Below are positions 13,571-21,266 of a stretch of DNA of 25,135 nt, in pieces. A model generated the notes under the pieces. It worked only from the letters and a program-made list of their open reading frames with translations. It was not told the origin of the DNA and searched no databases. The stretch is from NCBI GenBank assembly GCA_049696015.1, contig JBAVTG010000246.1, positions 1 through 25,135 of the forward strand, given 5' to 3'. This DNA comes from JANMEX01 sp049696015. GTDB taxonomy: Bacteria; Pseudomonadota; Alphaproteobacteria; Rhizobiales; Rhizobiaceae. Numbering within the stretch: the first letter of the stretch is position 1; each line of letters opens with the position of its first letter. Position numbers and translations under genes: made by a program.

Positions 13571-15159
13571 TGCCAACCAACAGCACCGCAGGCAATCGGG
13601 CGATGGCGGCGCAAGCTGCCATCCTGATCCTGTCTCTGCTTGCCGGGTCGGCCATTGCTGCCCTGCTAATCGCCGGCAAAGGATCAGGCTTTTCCGTGTA
13701 TTTGCCGCAGGTAGCCCGCGTCGCCCTTTTCACAGTCAAACAAGCGCTGCTTTCGACCCTGTTGTCGCTGGCTTTTGCGCTGCCGGCCGCTGTTGCCTTG
13801 CAAAGCCTTCATGCATTTCGCGGGAGGCGGTTCGTCCTCGCCCTCTTTGCGGCGCCGCTGTCGCTGCCTGCCATCGCCGCAGTGCTGGCGACACTGTCGC
13901 TCTACGGTCGCAACGGTGCAGTTGCCGATCTTCTGAACTGGGCAGGCTTCAGTTATCGCCCTGATATTTATGGTCTTTCCGGAATTCTCATTGTCCACGT
14001 GTTTTTCAATATGCCGCTTGGCGTGCGCATGCTGTTGCAGGCGTTTGATGAAATTCCATCGGATCAATGGAGGCTGGCAGAGATATTGCGGTTCAACGCA
14101 ACGGCACGAATCCGGCATCTGGCGGCGCCGGCTGCGTGGGCGGTTCTGCCGGGCATTGCCGGGTTGATATTCCTCATCTGCGCCGGCTCTTACACGATCG
14201 TTCTGGTGCTTGGCGGCGGGCCGGCGGCGACGACGATCCAGGTGGCTATTCAGCAAGCGTTGTCGTTTGATTTTGATTTGGGCAAAGCGTCCATCCTGAC
14301 TCTTGCGCAACTTGCCTTGACGGGTCTGCTCTTGTGGCTCCTGCCAGCCAAAGGCGTTGCCGTGCAGCGTTCTGGACAGGGCGATGAGCGGCGGTTCCAT
14401 CGCGCTTCAAATGTTGAGACTTTCATTGCGACAGCCATCCTTGTGATGGCAACCGGGTTTGTGGTTGCTCCCCTTGTTGCGCTGATGATCGATGGGTTGC
14501 CGGCGCAGCATCTGCGTCTGTTGACATCAGCCACTTTGTTTCGCGCCATTGGCACGAGCGCGCTCATTGCCCTTGCCGCGTCTTTTCTGGCGGTTCTCTT
14601 TGCCTATGGCCTTGCGGCTGGTGCATATGCGCTGCGTCAGCAAGGGCATGTTTACCGGGCGGGACTGATTGACCGGTTTGCGACGGCCATGCTTGGCCTG
14701 CCGCCGTTGGTGCTGGGTGTTGGCTGGTTTGCGCTGCTTGTATCTGCCGGCCAACCTTTTGCGCTGGCACCGGTGTTGATCGTGCTGGCCAACGCCATCA
14801 TGGCGCTGCCATTTGCGTTGCAGATGATCCAGCCTGCGCTGGAGCGCCATTTCAGCGCGTCGGACCGTCTAGCGGCCATCGTGCGCCTTGGCGGCTGGCA
14901 ACGGTTCCGGCTGGTGGATTGGCCGGTCTTGAAGCCAGCGCTCTTCTCCGGGCTGTTCTTTGCCGCCGCGCTTTCGTTTGGCGATCTTGGCGTTGTCACG
15001 CTTTATGGGTCCGACCGGATCCTCACCTTACCAGCGCTGATCTATCAAAGTCTGGGCAGTTACCGGACCGATGATGCCGCCGGGCTTGTGCTCTATCTGG
15101 TGATCATCACGGGGTTCCTGTCGCTTCTTGCCACAGAAAGGGTGCGCCATGAGCGCTGA
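13570..15159 (+). CDS. thiP: Thiamine ABC transporter, permease
   Basis: This 529-residue inner-membrane protein contains about 12 transmembrane segments and two tandem permease domains, the normal layout of ThiP. Each half has an EAA-like cytoplasmic loop that contacts the ATPase (LAEILRFNATARIRHLAAPA near residue 175, and LGGWQRFRLVDWPVLKPA near 445). The start at 13570 shares one base with the thiB stop; a start at 13546 would overlap thiB more and add a charged leader. Its last 11 bases overlap the start of thiQ. Together ThiB, ThiP and ThiQ import thiamine across the inner membrane. Confidence 0.95.
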   Translation: MPTNSTAGNRAMAAQAAILILSLLAGSAIAALLIAGKGSGFSVYLPQVARVALFTVKQALLSTLLSLAFALPAAVALQSLHAFRGRRFVLALFAAPLSLPAIAAVLATLSLYGRNGAVADLLNWAGFSYRPDIYGLSGILIVHVFFNMPLGVRMLLQAFDEIPSDQWRLAEILRFNATARIRHLAAPAAWAVLPGIAGLIFLICAGSYTIVLVLGGGPAATTIQVAIQQALSFDFDLGKASILTLAQLALTGLLLWLLPAKGVAVQRSGQGDERRFHRASNVETFIATAILVMATGFVVAPLVALMIDGLPAQHLRLLTSATLFRAIGTSALIALAASFLAVLFAYGLAAGAYALRQQGHVYRAGLIDRFATAMLGLPPLVLGVGWFALLVSAGQPFALAPVLIVLANAIMALPFALQMIQPALERHFSASDRLAAIVRLGGWQRFRLVDWPVLKPALFSGLFFAAALSFGDLGVVTLYGSDRILTLPALIYQSLGSYRTDDAAGLVLYLVIITGFLSLLATERVRHER

Positions 15160-15880
15160 ACACGAACCAGCCGCCATTCACCTTGACCATGTCCGGTTTG
15201 CCTGGCCGGAGATGCCGATGGAGTTTGACGTTTCCATCACGCCCGACCGGCTCGTGGTTGTGACCGGGCCTAGCGGCTCGGGAAAATCGACATTGCTCAA
15301 TCTCATTGCCGGATTTGAACCGGCAGCAGCAGGGCGGATTTTTATTGACGGGCATGACTACACCGGTTCGCCTGTTGCCGAACGTCCAGTCTCGATGCTG
15401 TTTCAGGACAATAACCTGTTTGGCCATTTGAATGTGTTGACCAATGTCGGCTTTGGAATCGCTCCAAAAGGCCGGTTTGATGGTGGCGAGCGCGACAGGA
15501 TCATGCAGGCGATTGCGCGTGTTGGTCTTGCTGGCAAGGAGGGGCGATTGCCGCACCAGCTTTCCGGCGGCGAGCGCCAGCGAGCGGCGTTTGCCCGGGT
15601 GCTTTTGGAGGACAGGCCGGTTCTTCTCCTCGACGAGCCGTTTGCCTCGCTCGGTCCAAGTTTGCGCCGCGAGATGATGGGCCTTCTCAAATCCGTGCAG
15701 AACGAAAATCCGCGAACGATGCTTGCGGTCACTCACCATCCGCTGGAGTGGCAAGAAACTGCAGATGATTTTGTGTTTGTTGACGCAGGAAGCGTGGTTG
15801 CGCAAGGCACGTTGAACCAGCTGGATGATGCCCGGTTGCCGGTTGCCGTGCGCCGCTATCTGGGGGAGGACGGCGATTGA
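15149..15880 (+). CDS. thiQ: Thiamine ABC transporter, ATP-binding protein
   Basis: This 243-residue ATPase powers the ThiBP transporter at the cytoplasmic face. The Walker A motif is GPSGSGKST (40-48), the Q-loop is at Q86, the signature LSGGE is at 138-142, Walker B is VLLLDEP (158-164), and the switch histidine lies in VTHHPLE. The start at 15149 follows AAAGGG inside the end of thiP, an 11-base overlap that implies translational coupling. A start at 15128 is possible but lies further inside thiP. It is the last gene of the riboswitch-controlled operon; no clear terminator follows. Confidence 0.95.
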   Translation: MSAEHEPAAIHLDHVRFAWPEMPMEFDVSITPDRLVVVTGPSGSGKSTLLNLIAGFEPAAAGRIFIDGHDYTGSPVAERPVSMLFQDNNLFGHLNVLTNVGFGIAPKGRFDGGERDRIMQAIARVGLAGKEGRLPHQLSGGERQRAAFARVLLEDRPVLLLDEPFASLGPSLRREMMGLLKSVQNENPRTMLAVTHHPLEWQETADDFVFVDAGSVVAQGTLNQLDDARLPVAVRRYLGEDGD

Positions 15881-15957
15881 CCTTGAATTCCTGACCCACT
15901 TTCGCCCGAACTTGGCCGCATTCTTGGCAACCTTTTACCGTAACCGGCGCGGGATAC

Positions 15958-15986
15958 TTGGCGGAACCCTTGCAAGCCGCTAGGTT
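15958..15986 (+). promoter_or_regulatory. Promoter of the M48 protease gene
   Basis: TTGGCG (15958-15963) and TAGGTT (15981-15986) are 17 bp apart, with GC before the -10 (GCTAGG). The same GCTAGG-type -10 at the same spacing occurs before carD and fdxA. Transcription would start near 15993, upstream of both candidate start codons of the gene. Confidence 0.45.
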
Positions 15987-16098
15987 TCCGCTTCAAACTG
16001 ATTTGCGGCAAGGTCCGCAGGGGCAAGTGAACCACATTTTGACGAGCATGAAGTCCTGTTCCAGATCGGAACGCGTGTCGAATTGGCATTCTGCAAAG

Positions 16099-17589
16099 AT
16101 GCGCTCCGCGTTGCGGTTTGGCGCGGCGTCGCTGCTTGTGATGGCGCTGGCAGGCTGCGAGGTGCTCAATGTTGCGGGCACGACGACGGGGACCAAGGAC
16201 GACCTGAAGGTTTCGCTCGCGCCGAACAATAATCCGGTAACAGTGGACACCGTAAACCGCGGCGACCGGTTCGCAAAACTTGCCGCCGCCCAGCACCCCA
16301 AAATTCTGGCGACCTACGGCGGAGAGTATCCGGACGAGAAACTGGAGCGGATGGTTGCCCGCGTGGTTGGGCGCTTGACGTTCAACAGCAACGACCCCGG
16401 CCAGACATACCGTGTCACCATTCTCAATTCGCCCAGCGTCAACGCCTTCGCGCTGCCTGGCGGCTATGTCTATGTCACGCGCGGCCTTCTGGCGCTGGCC
16501 AATGATTCAGCCGAACTTGCCGCTGTCATTTCGCATGAGATGGCCCATGTCACAGCCCGCCATGGCCAGCAGCGCCAACAGCTGGAGGCTGATGCCGGTC
16601 TTGCAGCGCGCGTGGTGTCCGAGGTGCTGCAAGACAATGAAGCCGGGCGGCAGGCGGCAATCCGCGGCAAGCTTCGATTGGCCCAGTTCACCCGCAATCA
16701 GGAGCTGGAGGCCGACGCCATCGGCATCAAGGCAACAGGGGCGGAAGCATTCGATCCCTATGCCGCAGGCCGCTTCCTCAATGCAATGGGCGCCTATACC
16801 AGCTACCGCACAGCGGCGACCAATGACGACATGTCGCTTGATTTCCTGGCGAGCCATCCTTCGACGCCGCAGCGGGTCGAGCTTGCCAACCGCCATGCGC
16901 GGCTGATCGGGCCTCCGGGCACCGGCGACCGCGACCGTGACGCCTACCTGGCGGGCATTGACGGGATGCTGTTTGGCGACAGCCCGGAAGAGGGCTATGT
17001 GCGCGGGACCAATTTCCTGCACCCTGTCTTGGGCATCACGTTTTCCGTGCCTGCCGGGTTTGACACAGAGAATAACAAGGATGCGGTTCTCTCTGCCGGT
17101 CCTGGCGAAATTGCCGTGCGCTTTGACGCGGTGGAGTTGCCCGGCGCCGCGTCGCTCAGCGATTATATCAAGTCGGGCTGGGTGGCCGGTTTGGACGAGG
17201 CCTCTGTGCGTCCCGCAATCGTCGGCGGAAATGAGGCTGTGACAGCGCGGGCGCAAGCTGAGAAATGGCAGTTCAACATCACTGTGCTGCGGCTCAACGG
17301 CAAGGTGTTCCGCTTTCTGATTGCCGCGCCCATCGGCAGCCCGACACTCGATTCAGTGGCTGCCAGCGTGACACAGAGCTTCCGGTTGCTGACGCCGGAA
17401 GAGCGCGCTTCTGTCAAGCCGGCACGGCTGCAGATTGTGACCGTCAAGGCGGGCGAAACGGCCGGAGCGCTCGCCAACCGGATGAGCGGGGTTGACCGCA
17501 AGCTTGATCTTTTCCGGATTCTCAACGGTTTGACCGCCGGGCAGAGCGTATCTGCCGGCGACAAAGTGAAACTGGTCGTCACTGAATAG
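16099..17589 (+). CDS. M48 family zinc metalloprotease lipoprotein with LysM-like C-terminus
   Basis: This protein of about 496 residues begins with a lipoprotein signal ending in LAGC (acylated C20). The M48 catalytic domain carries HEMAH at residues 146-150 and the third zinc ligand in QELEAD (about 201-206). It resembles the BepA/YfgC group of periplasmic proteases that handle outer-membrane protein assembly and misfolded substrates. After a domain of unknown fold (about 300-440), the last 55 residues look like a LysM domain (IVTVKAGETAGALANRM, then ILNGL, then VSAGDKVKLVV), which would bind peptidoglycan. ATG 16048 is an alternative start with a longer N-terminus; neither start has a strong ribosome-binding site. 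It converges on rpoH2 with 9 bases between the stops. Confidence 0.9.
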   Translation: MRSALRFGAASLLVMALAGCEVLNVAGTTTGTKDDLKVSLAPNNNPVTVDTVNRGDRFAKLAAAQHPKILATYGGEYPDEKLERMVARVVGRLTFNSNDPGQTYRVTILNSPSVNAFALPGGYVYVTRGLLALANDSAELAAVISHEMAHVTARHGQQRQQLEADAGLAARVVSEVLQDNEAGRQAAIRGKLRLAQFTRNQELEADAIGIKATGAEAFDPYAAGRFLNAMGAYTSYRTAATNDDMSLDFLASHPSTPQRVELANRHARLIGPPGTGDRDRDAYLAGIDGMLFGDSPEEGYVRGTNFLHPVLGITFSVPAGFDTENNKDAVLSAGPGEIAVRFDAVELPGAASLSDYIKSGWVAGLDEASVRPAIVGGNEAVTARAQAEKWQFNITVLRLNGKVFRFLIAAPIGSPTLDSVAASVTQSFRLLTPEERASVKPARLQIVTVKAGETAGALANRMSGVDRKLDLFRILNGLTAGQSVSAGDKVKLVVTE

Positions 17590-17598
17590 TCCGGTCGT

Positions 17599-18468
17599 TC
17601 AGGCCGGAGGCATGCCCGCCATGGATGGATTGCTGCGCACCAGCGAATCCTTGAGCTTTTCCATCGCCCGTGTCTCGATCTGCCGCACCCGTTCCTTGGA
17701 AATGCCGAGTGTTTGCCCGAGTTCTTCAAGCGTGGATGTGTCTTCTTCCAGGCGCCGCTTTTGGACAATCAGCTTCTCGCGCGGGTTCAGAACTGTCATC
17801 GCCTGACGGAGCCAAGCGACCCGCCGGCCGCTGTCGATGTGCTCTTCGACGATCTGGTCCGGCAACGGGCTGCCATCTACCAGAAAGTCCATCCGCCCGG
17901 AGCTGCCTTCATCGTCTGAGGCCATTGGCGCGTTGAGGGATGTGTCCGGTCCGGAAAGCCTGTGGTCCATCGTCTCCACGTCCTTGACGGAAACGCCGAT
18001 CGCTTGAGCGACCTGCCCGTAGAGTGCCGCTGTCGTCAGATTCTGCTGGCCTTGCGACAGACGCGCCCGCAGCCGGCGCAGGTTGAAGAACAGCGCCTTT
18101 TGCGCCGACGATGTGCCGCCGCGCACGATTGACCAGTTTTTGAGGATATAGTCCTGGATTGAGGCACGGATCCACCAGGTGGCGTAGGTCGAGAACCGCA
18201 CTTCGCGGTCCGGGTCAAACCGTGCCGCAGCTTCCAAAAGACCGATGTGGCCTTCTTGAATAAGATCGCTCATTGACAGGCCGTAATTGCGGAATTTTGC
18301 CGCCATCGAAATGACCAGGCGCATGTGGGACGAGGCTAGCTGGTGCAATGCCTGTTGGTCGTGCAGATCTTTCCAGCGCACCGCCAGACCGTGCTCTTGG
18401 CCGCGTTCAAGATAGGGCGCAGCCTTTGCGGCGCGCATCAGGGACGGACTTGCATATTGCGATCCCAT
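17599..18468 (-). CDS. rpoH: RNA polymerase sigma factor, RpoH2 type (sigma-32 family)
   Basis: This 289-residue sigma factor belongs to the heat-shock sigma-32 group. Region 2 is clear (DLIQEGHIGLLEAAARFDPDREVRFSTYATWWIRASIQDYIL, about 68-109). The RpoH-box QKALFFNLRR lies at 123-132. Region 4 carries the helix-turn-helix LEELGQTLGISKERVRQIETRAMEKL (about 249-274). RpoH2-type sequences in alphaproteobacteria serve oxidative, photo-oxidative and general stress responses and are distinct from the primary RpoH1. The N-terminus lacks the typical RpoH1 start and the gene lies beside carD, both consistent with RpoH2. GGAG precedes the ATG. I found no EcfG-type GGAAC promoter in the short upstream region, so its control is unresolved. 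Confidence 0.93.
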   Translation of the reverse strand: MGSQYASPSLMRAAKAAPYLERGQEHGLAVRWKDLHDQQALHQLASSHMRLVISMAAKFRNYGLSMSDLIQEGHIGLLEAAARFDPDREVRFSTYATWWIRASIQDYILKNWSIVRGGTSSAQKALFFNLRRLRARLSQGQQNLTTAALYGQVAQAIGVSVKDVETMDHRLSGPDTSLNAPMASDDEGSSGRMDFLVDGSPLPDQIVEEHIDSGRRVAWLRQAMTVLNPREKLIVQKRRLEEDTSTLEELGQTLGISKERVRQIETRAMEKLKDSLVRSNPSMAGMPPA

Positions 18469-18550
18469 GGCAATTCTCCATTCCCGGCATGTTCAAGGCC
18501 AGCCGGACAGAGTTATTTACGCAGCAAGTCTGAAACCGGATTAGGGCAGG

Positions 18551-18581
18551 AAAAAGAAAGGCCCGGACAGACCGGGCCTTT
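18551..18581 (-). terminator. Rho-independent terminator of carD
   Basis: On the minus strand AAAGGCCCGG (18581-18572) pairs with CCGGGCCTTT (18566-18557) around a 5-base loop, then T-rich sequence with five T's at 18555-18551. It lies 24 bases past the carD stop and separates carD from rpoH2. Confidence 0.88.
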
Positions 18582-18604
18582 GACTTGTATCTTGGGAGGA
18601 GAGC

Positions 18605-19186
18605 TTATGCAGCTTCTTCCTGTTCTTCGGTCTCATTGTCTGCTTCCACCTTGACGCCGCGCTTGGGGCCTTTGGCAAGATTGGCTTCAATGACGCGCAC
18701 GGCTTCGGTTTCCGACATCTTGTTGACCGCAGCGATTTCGCGGGCCATCCGGTCGAGCGCTGCTTCATACAGCTGACGCTCGGAATAGGACTGTTCCGGC
18801 TGGTTTTCGGCGCGGTAGAGGTCGCGCACGACTTCCGAAATGGCAATCAGGTCGCCGGAATTGATCTTGGCATCATATTCCTGCGCACGGCGTGACCACA
18901 TGGTGCGCTTGACGCGGGCGCGGCCCTGCACAACCTTGAGGGCGCGCTCAAGATAGTCGGCTTCCGACAGTTTGCGCATGCCAATGGTCTGTGCCTTGGC
19001 GACCGGCACCTTCAGGCGCATTTTGTCCTTTTGAAATTCGATGACGAACAGCTCCAGCTTGAAGCCGGCGACAACCTGTTCTTCAATTGTCATGATCTGG
19101 CCGACGCCATGCGCCGGATACACAATGAATTCGCCAGTCTTGAAACCCTGACGTGTTGCAGTCTTCTTTTGCTGTTGGGCTACCAT
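18605..19186 (-). CDS. carD: CarD family transcriptional regulator
   Basis: This 193-residue protein binds RNA polymerase and stabilises the open promoter complex. The N-terminal Tudor-like polymerase-interaction domain (about 14-70) starts FKTGEFIVYPAHGVGQI. The C-terminal helical domain contains RTMWSRRAQEY with W97, the residue that in studied CarD proteins wedges the promoter bubble. An acidic tail (ADNETEEQEEAA) ends the chain. The frame is open to 19330, but the ATG at 19186, behind AAGG, gives the conserved start MVAQQQKK. A leader of roughly 240 bases separates it from the likely promoter. It lies between fdxA and rpoH2, both on the same strand, and has its own terminator. Confidence 0.95.
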   Translation of the reverse strand: MVAQQQKKTATRQGFKTGEFIVYPAHGVGQIMTIEEQVVAGFKLELFVIEFQKDKMRLKVPVAKAQTIGMRKLSEADYLERALKVVQGRARVKRTMWSRRAQEYDAKINSGDLIAISEVVRDLYRAENQPEQSYSERQLYEAALDRMAREIAAVNKMSETEAVRVIEANLAKGPKRGVKVEADNETEEQEEAA

Positions 19187-19433
19187 GAGCCTTGTACTCC
19201 CTGCCTGCTCCAAAAAAATCGACGGAGCCAATTCGAGACGCCGGACCGGCACCCCCTTCAAAGCAAGGCTAAAGGCACACAAACCCCGCAGGTGTCGCAG
19301 ACTTATCGGGAACGAACCGCCTTGAGACACAGGCCGACCGCTCGGGAAAAACCTTAACCCGCTTGAGATGTCTGCCTTTCAATGATTGACGCAAATGCGC
19401 AAGAATTGTTGTCCTGCCGGGGGCATAAAAAGA

Positions 19434-19462
19434 CCCCTAGCATAAAAACGGGTCCGAATCAA
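19434..19462 (-). promoter_or_regulatory. Candidate carD promoter
   Basis: On the minus strand, TTGATT (19462-19457) and TAGGGG (19439-19434) are 17 bp apart, with GC before the -10. The layout matches the fdxA and M48 protease promoters in this window. Two copies of TTTTTATGC, 17 bp apart, overlap the spacer and the initial transcribed region. Confidence 0.4.
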
Positions 19463-19501
19463 CGATTTGCTGCACCGGCGAACAAAACCGCGTCCAGCGC
19501 T

Positions 19502-19517
19502 TTAACCCATGGTTAAC
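19502..19517 (+). promoter_or_regulatory. Candidate CtrA-binding site (TTAA-N7-TTAAC)
   Basis: TTAACCCATGGTTAAC is a perfect match to the full CtrA consensus TTAA-N7-TTAAC. It lies in the intergenic region upstream of carD, about 40 bp upstream of the candidate carD -35, and 27 bases past the fdxA stop. The core is also a 6-bp palindrome (TTAACC/GGTTAA). CtrA is the cell-cycle response regulator of alphaproteobacteria. Binding is inferred from the motif only. Confidence 0.5.
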
Positions 19518-19543
19518 GATGCAAGGCCGATTGCGTCCGCGGC

Positions 19544-19882
19544 TCAGTCGCCTTGGCCGGGCTCTCCGGAAAAGAATTTCTCAAATTTGCCTTCGACGCC
19601 GTCCATCTCTTTGGCGCCTTCCGGCGCGTCACGCTTGACAGTGATGTTCGGCCATTTGACCGCATAGTCGGCGTTGATCTTCAGCCATTTTTCAAGGCCG
19701 GGCTCCGTGTCCGGCTTGATGGCTTCGGCGGGGCATTCAGGCTCGCAGACGCCGCAATCGATGCATTCATCCGGGTGGATGACCAGCATATTGTCGCCTT
19801 CGTAAAAGCAATCCACCGGACAGACTTCGACGCAGTCCATGTATTTGCATTTGATGCAATTGTCGGTGACGACATAAGTCAT
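19544..19882 (-). CDS. fdxA: 7Fe ferredoxin FdxA
   Basis: This 112-residue electron carrier holds one 3Fe-4S and one 4Fe-4S cluster. The cysteine pattern matches Azotobacter FdI shifted by one residue: C9, C17 and C50 for the 3Fe cluster, and C21, C40, C43 and C46 for the 4Fe cluster; C12 and C25 are additional. The acidic C-terminal extension (about 60-112) is typical of this FdII/FdxA group. It is a soluble cytoplasmic protein whose redox partners are not visible here. A candidate promoter lies 38 bp upstream. The adjacent carD gene is read from a separate promoter. I recall the fdxA-carD neighbourhood as common in Rhizobiales. Confidence 0.96.
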   Translation of the reverse strand: MTYVVTDNCIKCKYMDCVEVCPVDCFYEGDNMLVIHPDECIDCGVCEPECPAEAIKPDTEPGLEKWLKINADYAVKWPNITVKRDAPEGAKEMDGVEGKFEKFFSGEPGQGD

Positions 19883-19919
19883 CGCGGCTCGGCTCCTGGC
19901 GCTTCAACAGTTGAGGCAG

Positions 19920-19948
19920 CACCTAGCGGCTTTAAAGCGCCCTTTCAA
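19920..19948 (-). promoter_or_regulatory. Candidate fdxA promoter with overlapping palindrome
   Basis: On the minus strand, TTGAAA (19948-19943) and TAGGTG (19925-19920) are 17 bp apart, with GC before the -10. The -35 sits in the middle of a perfect palindrome, CGCCCTT-TC-AAGGGCG (19938-19953), so a bound repressor there would block RNA polymerase. Confidence 0.45.
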
Positions 19949-20034
19949 GGGCGTGCTATGTCACGCACAGGCCGGTTTGCGGCAAAATATTTCATATGCG
20001 GATTTGGCTGCGCGCGTTCAGGCGCGGGCTCCCG

Positions 20035-20625
20035 TCACGTCTTAGGCTTCCGCCACTGGTTGGCGCGGATGTTGTCTTGCGCAAGACGGGCCGTTTCCGC
20101 GATGCGACGGGCGCGGGTCTCGGCAGTTTTTGCCGCTGCGATCCATTCGAGGATGCCCCGTTTGGCAGACTTCGGAAAGCCGTCGAAATGTCTTCTGGCA
20201 TCTTGATGCAGGCGAAGCTGGACGTCGAGATCGGCAGGAATGGCCAATGCTTCGATGGCATCCAGCGCGGTCCACTGACCGCCTGCCTTGGCAGCCTCGA
20301 TCAGCGCAAGGCCTGCCGCCTGCATGCGGCCCTCGGCGATGAGGCGGGTCGCCTTGTCCTTGTTGATCTTCGACCAGTTCGACTTTGGCTTGCGCGGCGC
20401 GATGAGCAGCATTGAGTGATCGGCATCAAGTTTGCGCGGCAGTGAATCGACCCAGCCGAAACACAGAAGCTCGTCGACCACTTCCGTGTAAGGCACATGG
20501 TGCGGGCTGCCTTTTTTGAAGGTGACCAGCCAAAGCGATCCAGAGGTTTCATGATGGATCGAAAGCCAATTGTGCAAATCCAGGAGACTGCGGATTTCAA
20601 GCTTCTTCAGGGCTTCGCCAGCCAT
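20035..20625 (-). CDS. YdeI/OmpD-associated family protein
   Basis: This 196-residue soluble protein belongs to the YdeI/OmpD-associated family. Visible family features are the N-terminal SGSLWLVTFKKGSPHHVPYTEVVDELLCFGWVDSLPRKLD and RKPKSNWSKINKDKA, with an alanine- and arginine-rich helical C-terminus containing WIAAAKTAETRARRI. Family members have been linked to resistance to antimicrobial peptides and to stress, but no reaction is established. The start at 20625 follows AGAGG at good spacing; a GTG at 20631 would overlap the previous gene. The upstream HD gene stops 2 bases before the ATG, so it ends the helicase-S4-HD-YdeI operon. Confidence 0.9.
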   Translation of the reverse strand: MAGEALKKLEIRSLLDLHNWLSIHHETSGSLWLVTFKKGSPHHVPYTEVVDELLCFGWVDSLPRKLDADHSMLLIAPRKPKSNWSKINKDKATRLIAEGRMQAAGLALIEAAKAGGQWTALDAIEALAIPADLDVQLRLHQDARRHFDGFPKSAKRGILEWIAAAKTAETRARRIAETARLAQDNIRANQWRKPKT

Positions 20626-20627
20626 GA

Positions 20628-21263
20628 TCACACCTCTTCGAGAAACTCGTCCAAAAAGCGCAAAAGCCGCGCGTGGCGCATTTTTGCCAGTTCAGCGCCT
20701 GTGATGGTTTGAAATCCGTCGGCCAGTTTCAAAAGCTTGGTGTGGAAATGGTCGATGGCATAGCGCTTGTCGTCGAGCTGGCGCTCCACGGCGACCGGTT
20801 CGTCCGGATGATACAGCGCCGTTCCCATTCGCCCGCTGATGTAAAAAGTCCGAGCAACGCCGAGCATGCCGAGTGAATCGAGCCGGTCTGCATCCTGCAG
20901 GATCCTGGCCTCCAACGTCTGTGGTGTAAGGTTTGCGGAAAAACTGTGCGCCTCGATGGCATGGCGGACCGCCGCCAAACGCTTTTCGTCCCAGCCAAGG
21001 GCAGCAAGAATGGCGGCCGCCTTGTCTGCGGCCATGCGCGAGGCTTGTCTCGCCTGCGGATCGTTCTTCTCGATAGCGATGCAATCATGCAGCATGGTCG
21101 CGGCAAACAACACTTCATCATCGCCGCCTTCGATCTTTTGGATATGCCTGGCATTTTTCCAAACTCTGGCAATATGGGCGACATCATGTGCGCCGTCTGT
21201 GCCGGAAAAGGCGTGCGGCAGAAGGACTGCGGCGAAATCCTCAAAGGGAGCGAACGCGCTCAT
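20628..21263 (-). CDS. HD domain phosphohydrolase
   Basis: This 211-residue protein has an HD domain of the YedJ/YpgQ type. Metal-binding residues are visible as H30 (HDVAHIARV), the H59-D60 pair in TMLHDC, and D126 in DADRLD. The later part, GTALYHPDEPVAVERQLDDKRYAIDHFHTKLLKL, is typical of this subgroup. Studied relatives hydrolyse phosphate esters such as nucleotides, but the substrate here cannot be predicted. The gene starts 3 bases after the S4 gene stop and ends 2 bases before the YdeI start, so it is co-translated with both. It is an insertion in a neighbourhood that otherwise concerns RNA and stress. Confidence 0.92.
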   Translation of the reverse strand: MSAFAPFEDFAAVLLPHAFSGTDGAHDVAHIARVWKNARHIQKIEGGDDEVLFAATMLHDCIAIEKNDPQARQASRMAADKAAAILAALGWDEKRLAAVRHAIEAHSFSANLTPQTLEARILQDADRLDSLGMLGVARTFYISGRMGTALYHPDEPVAVERQLDDKRYAIDHFHTKLLKLADGFQTITGAELAKMRHARLLRFLDEFLEEV

Positions 21264-21266
21264 GGT

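Noticed and set aside
16507..17256. 249-codon minus-strand frame inside the M48 protease gene
   Set aside because: It is antisense to the conserved HEMAH-containing gene and resembles no family.
18469..18550. EcfG-type (GGAAC-N16-17-CGTT) promoter before rpoH2
   Set aside because: Looked for because rpoH2 is often under general stress control, but no convincing GGAAC is present in this interval.
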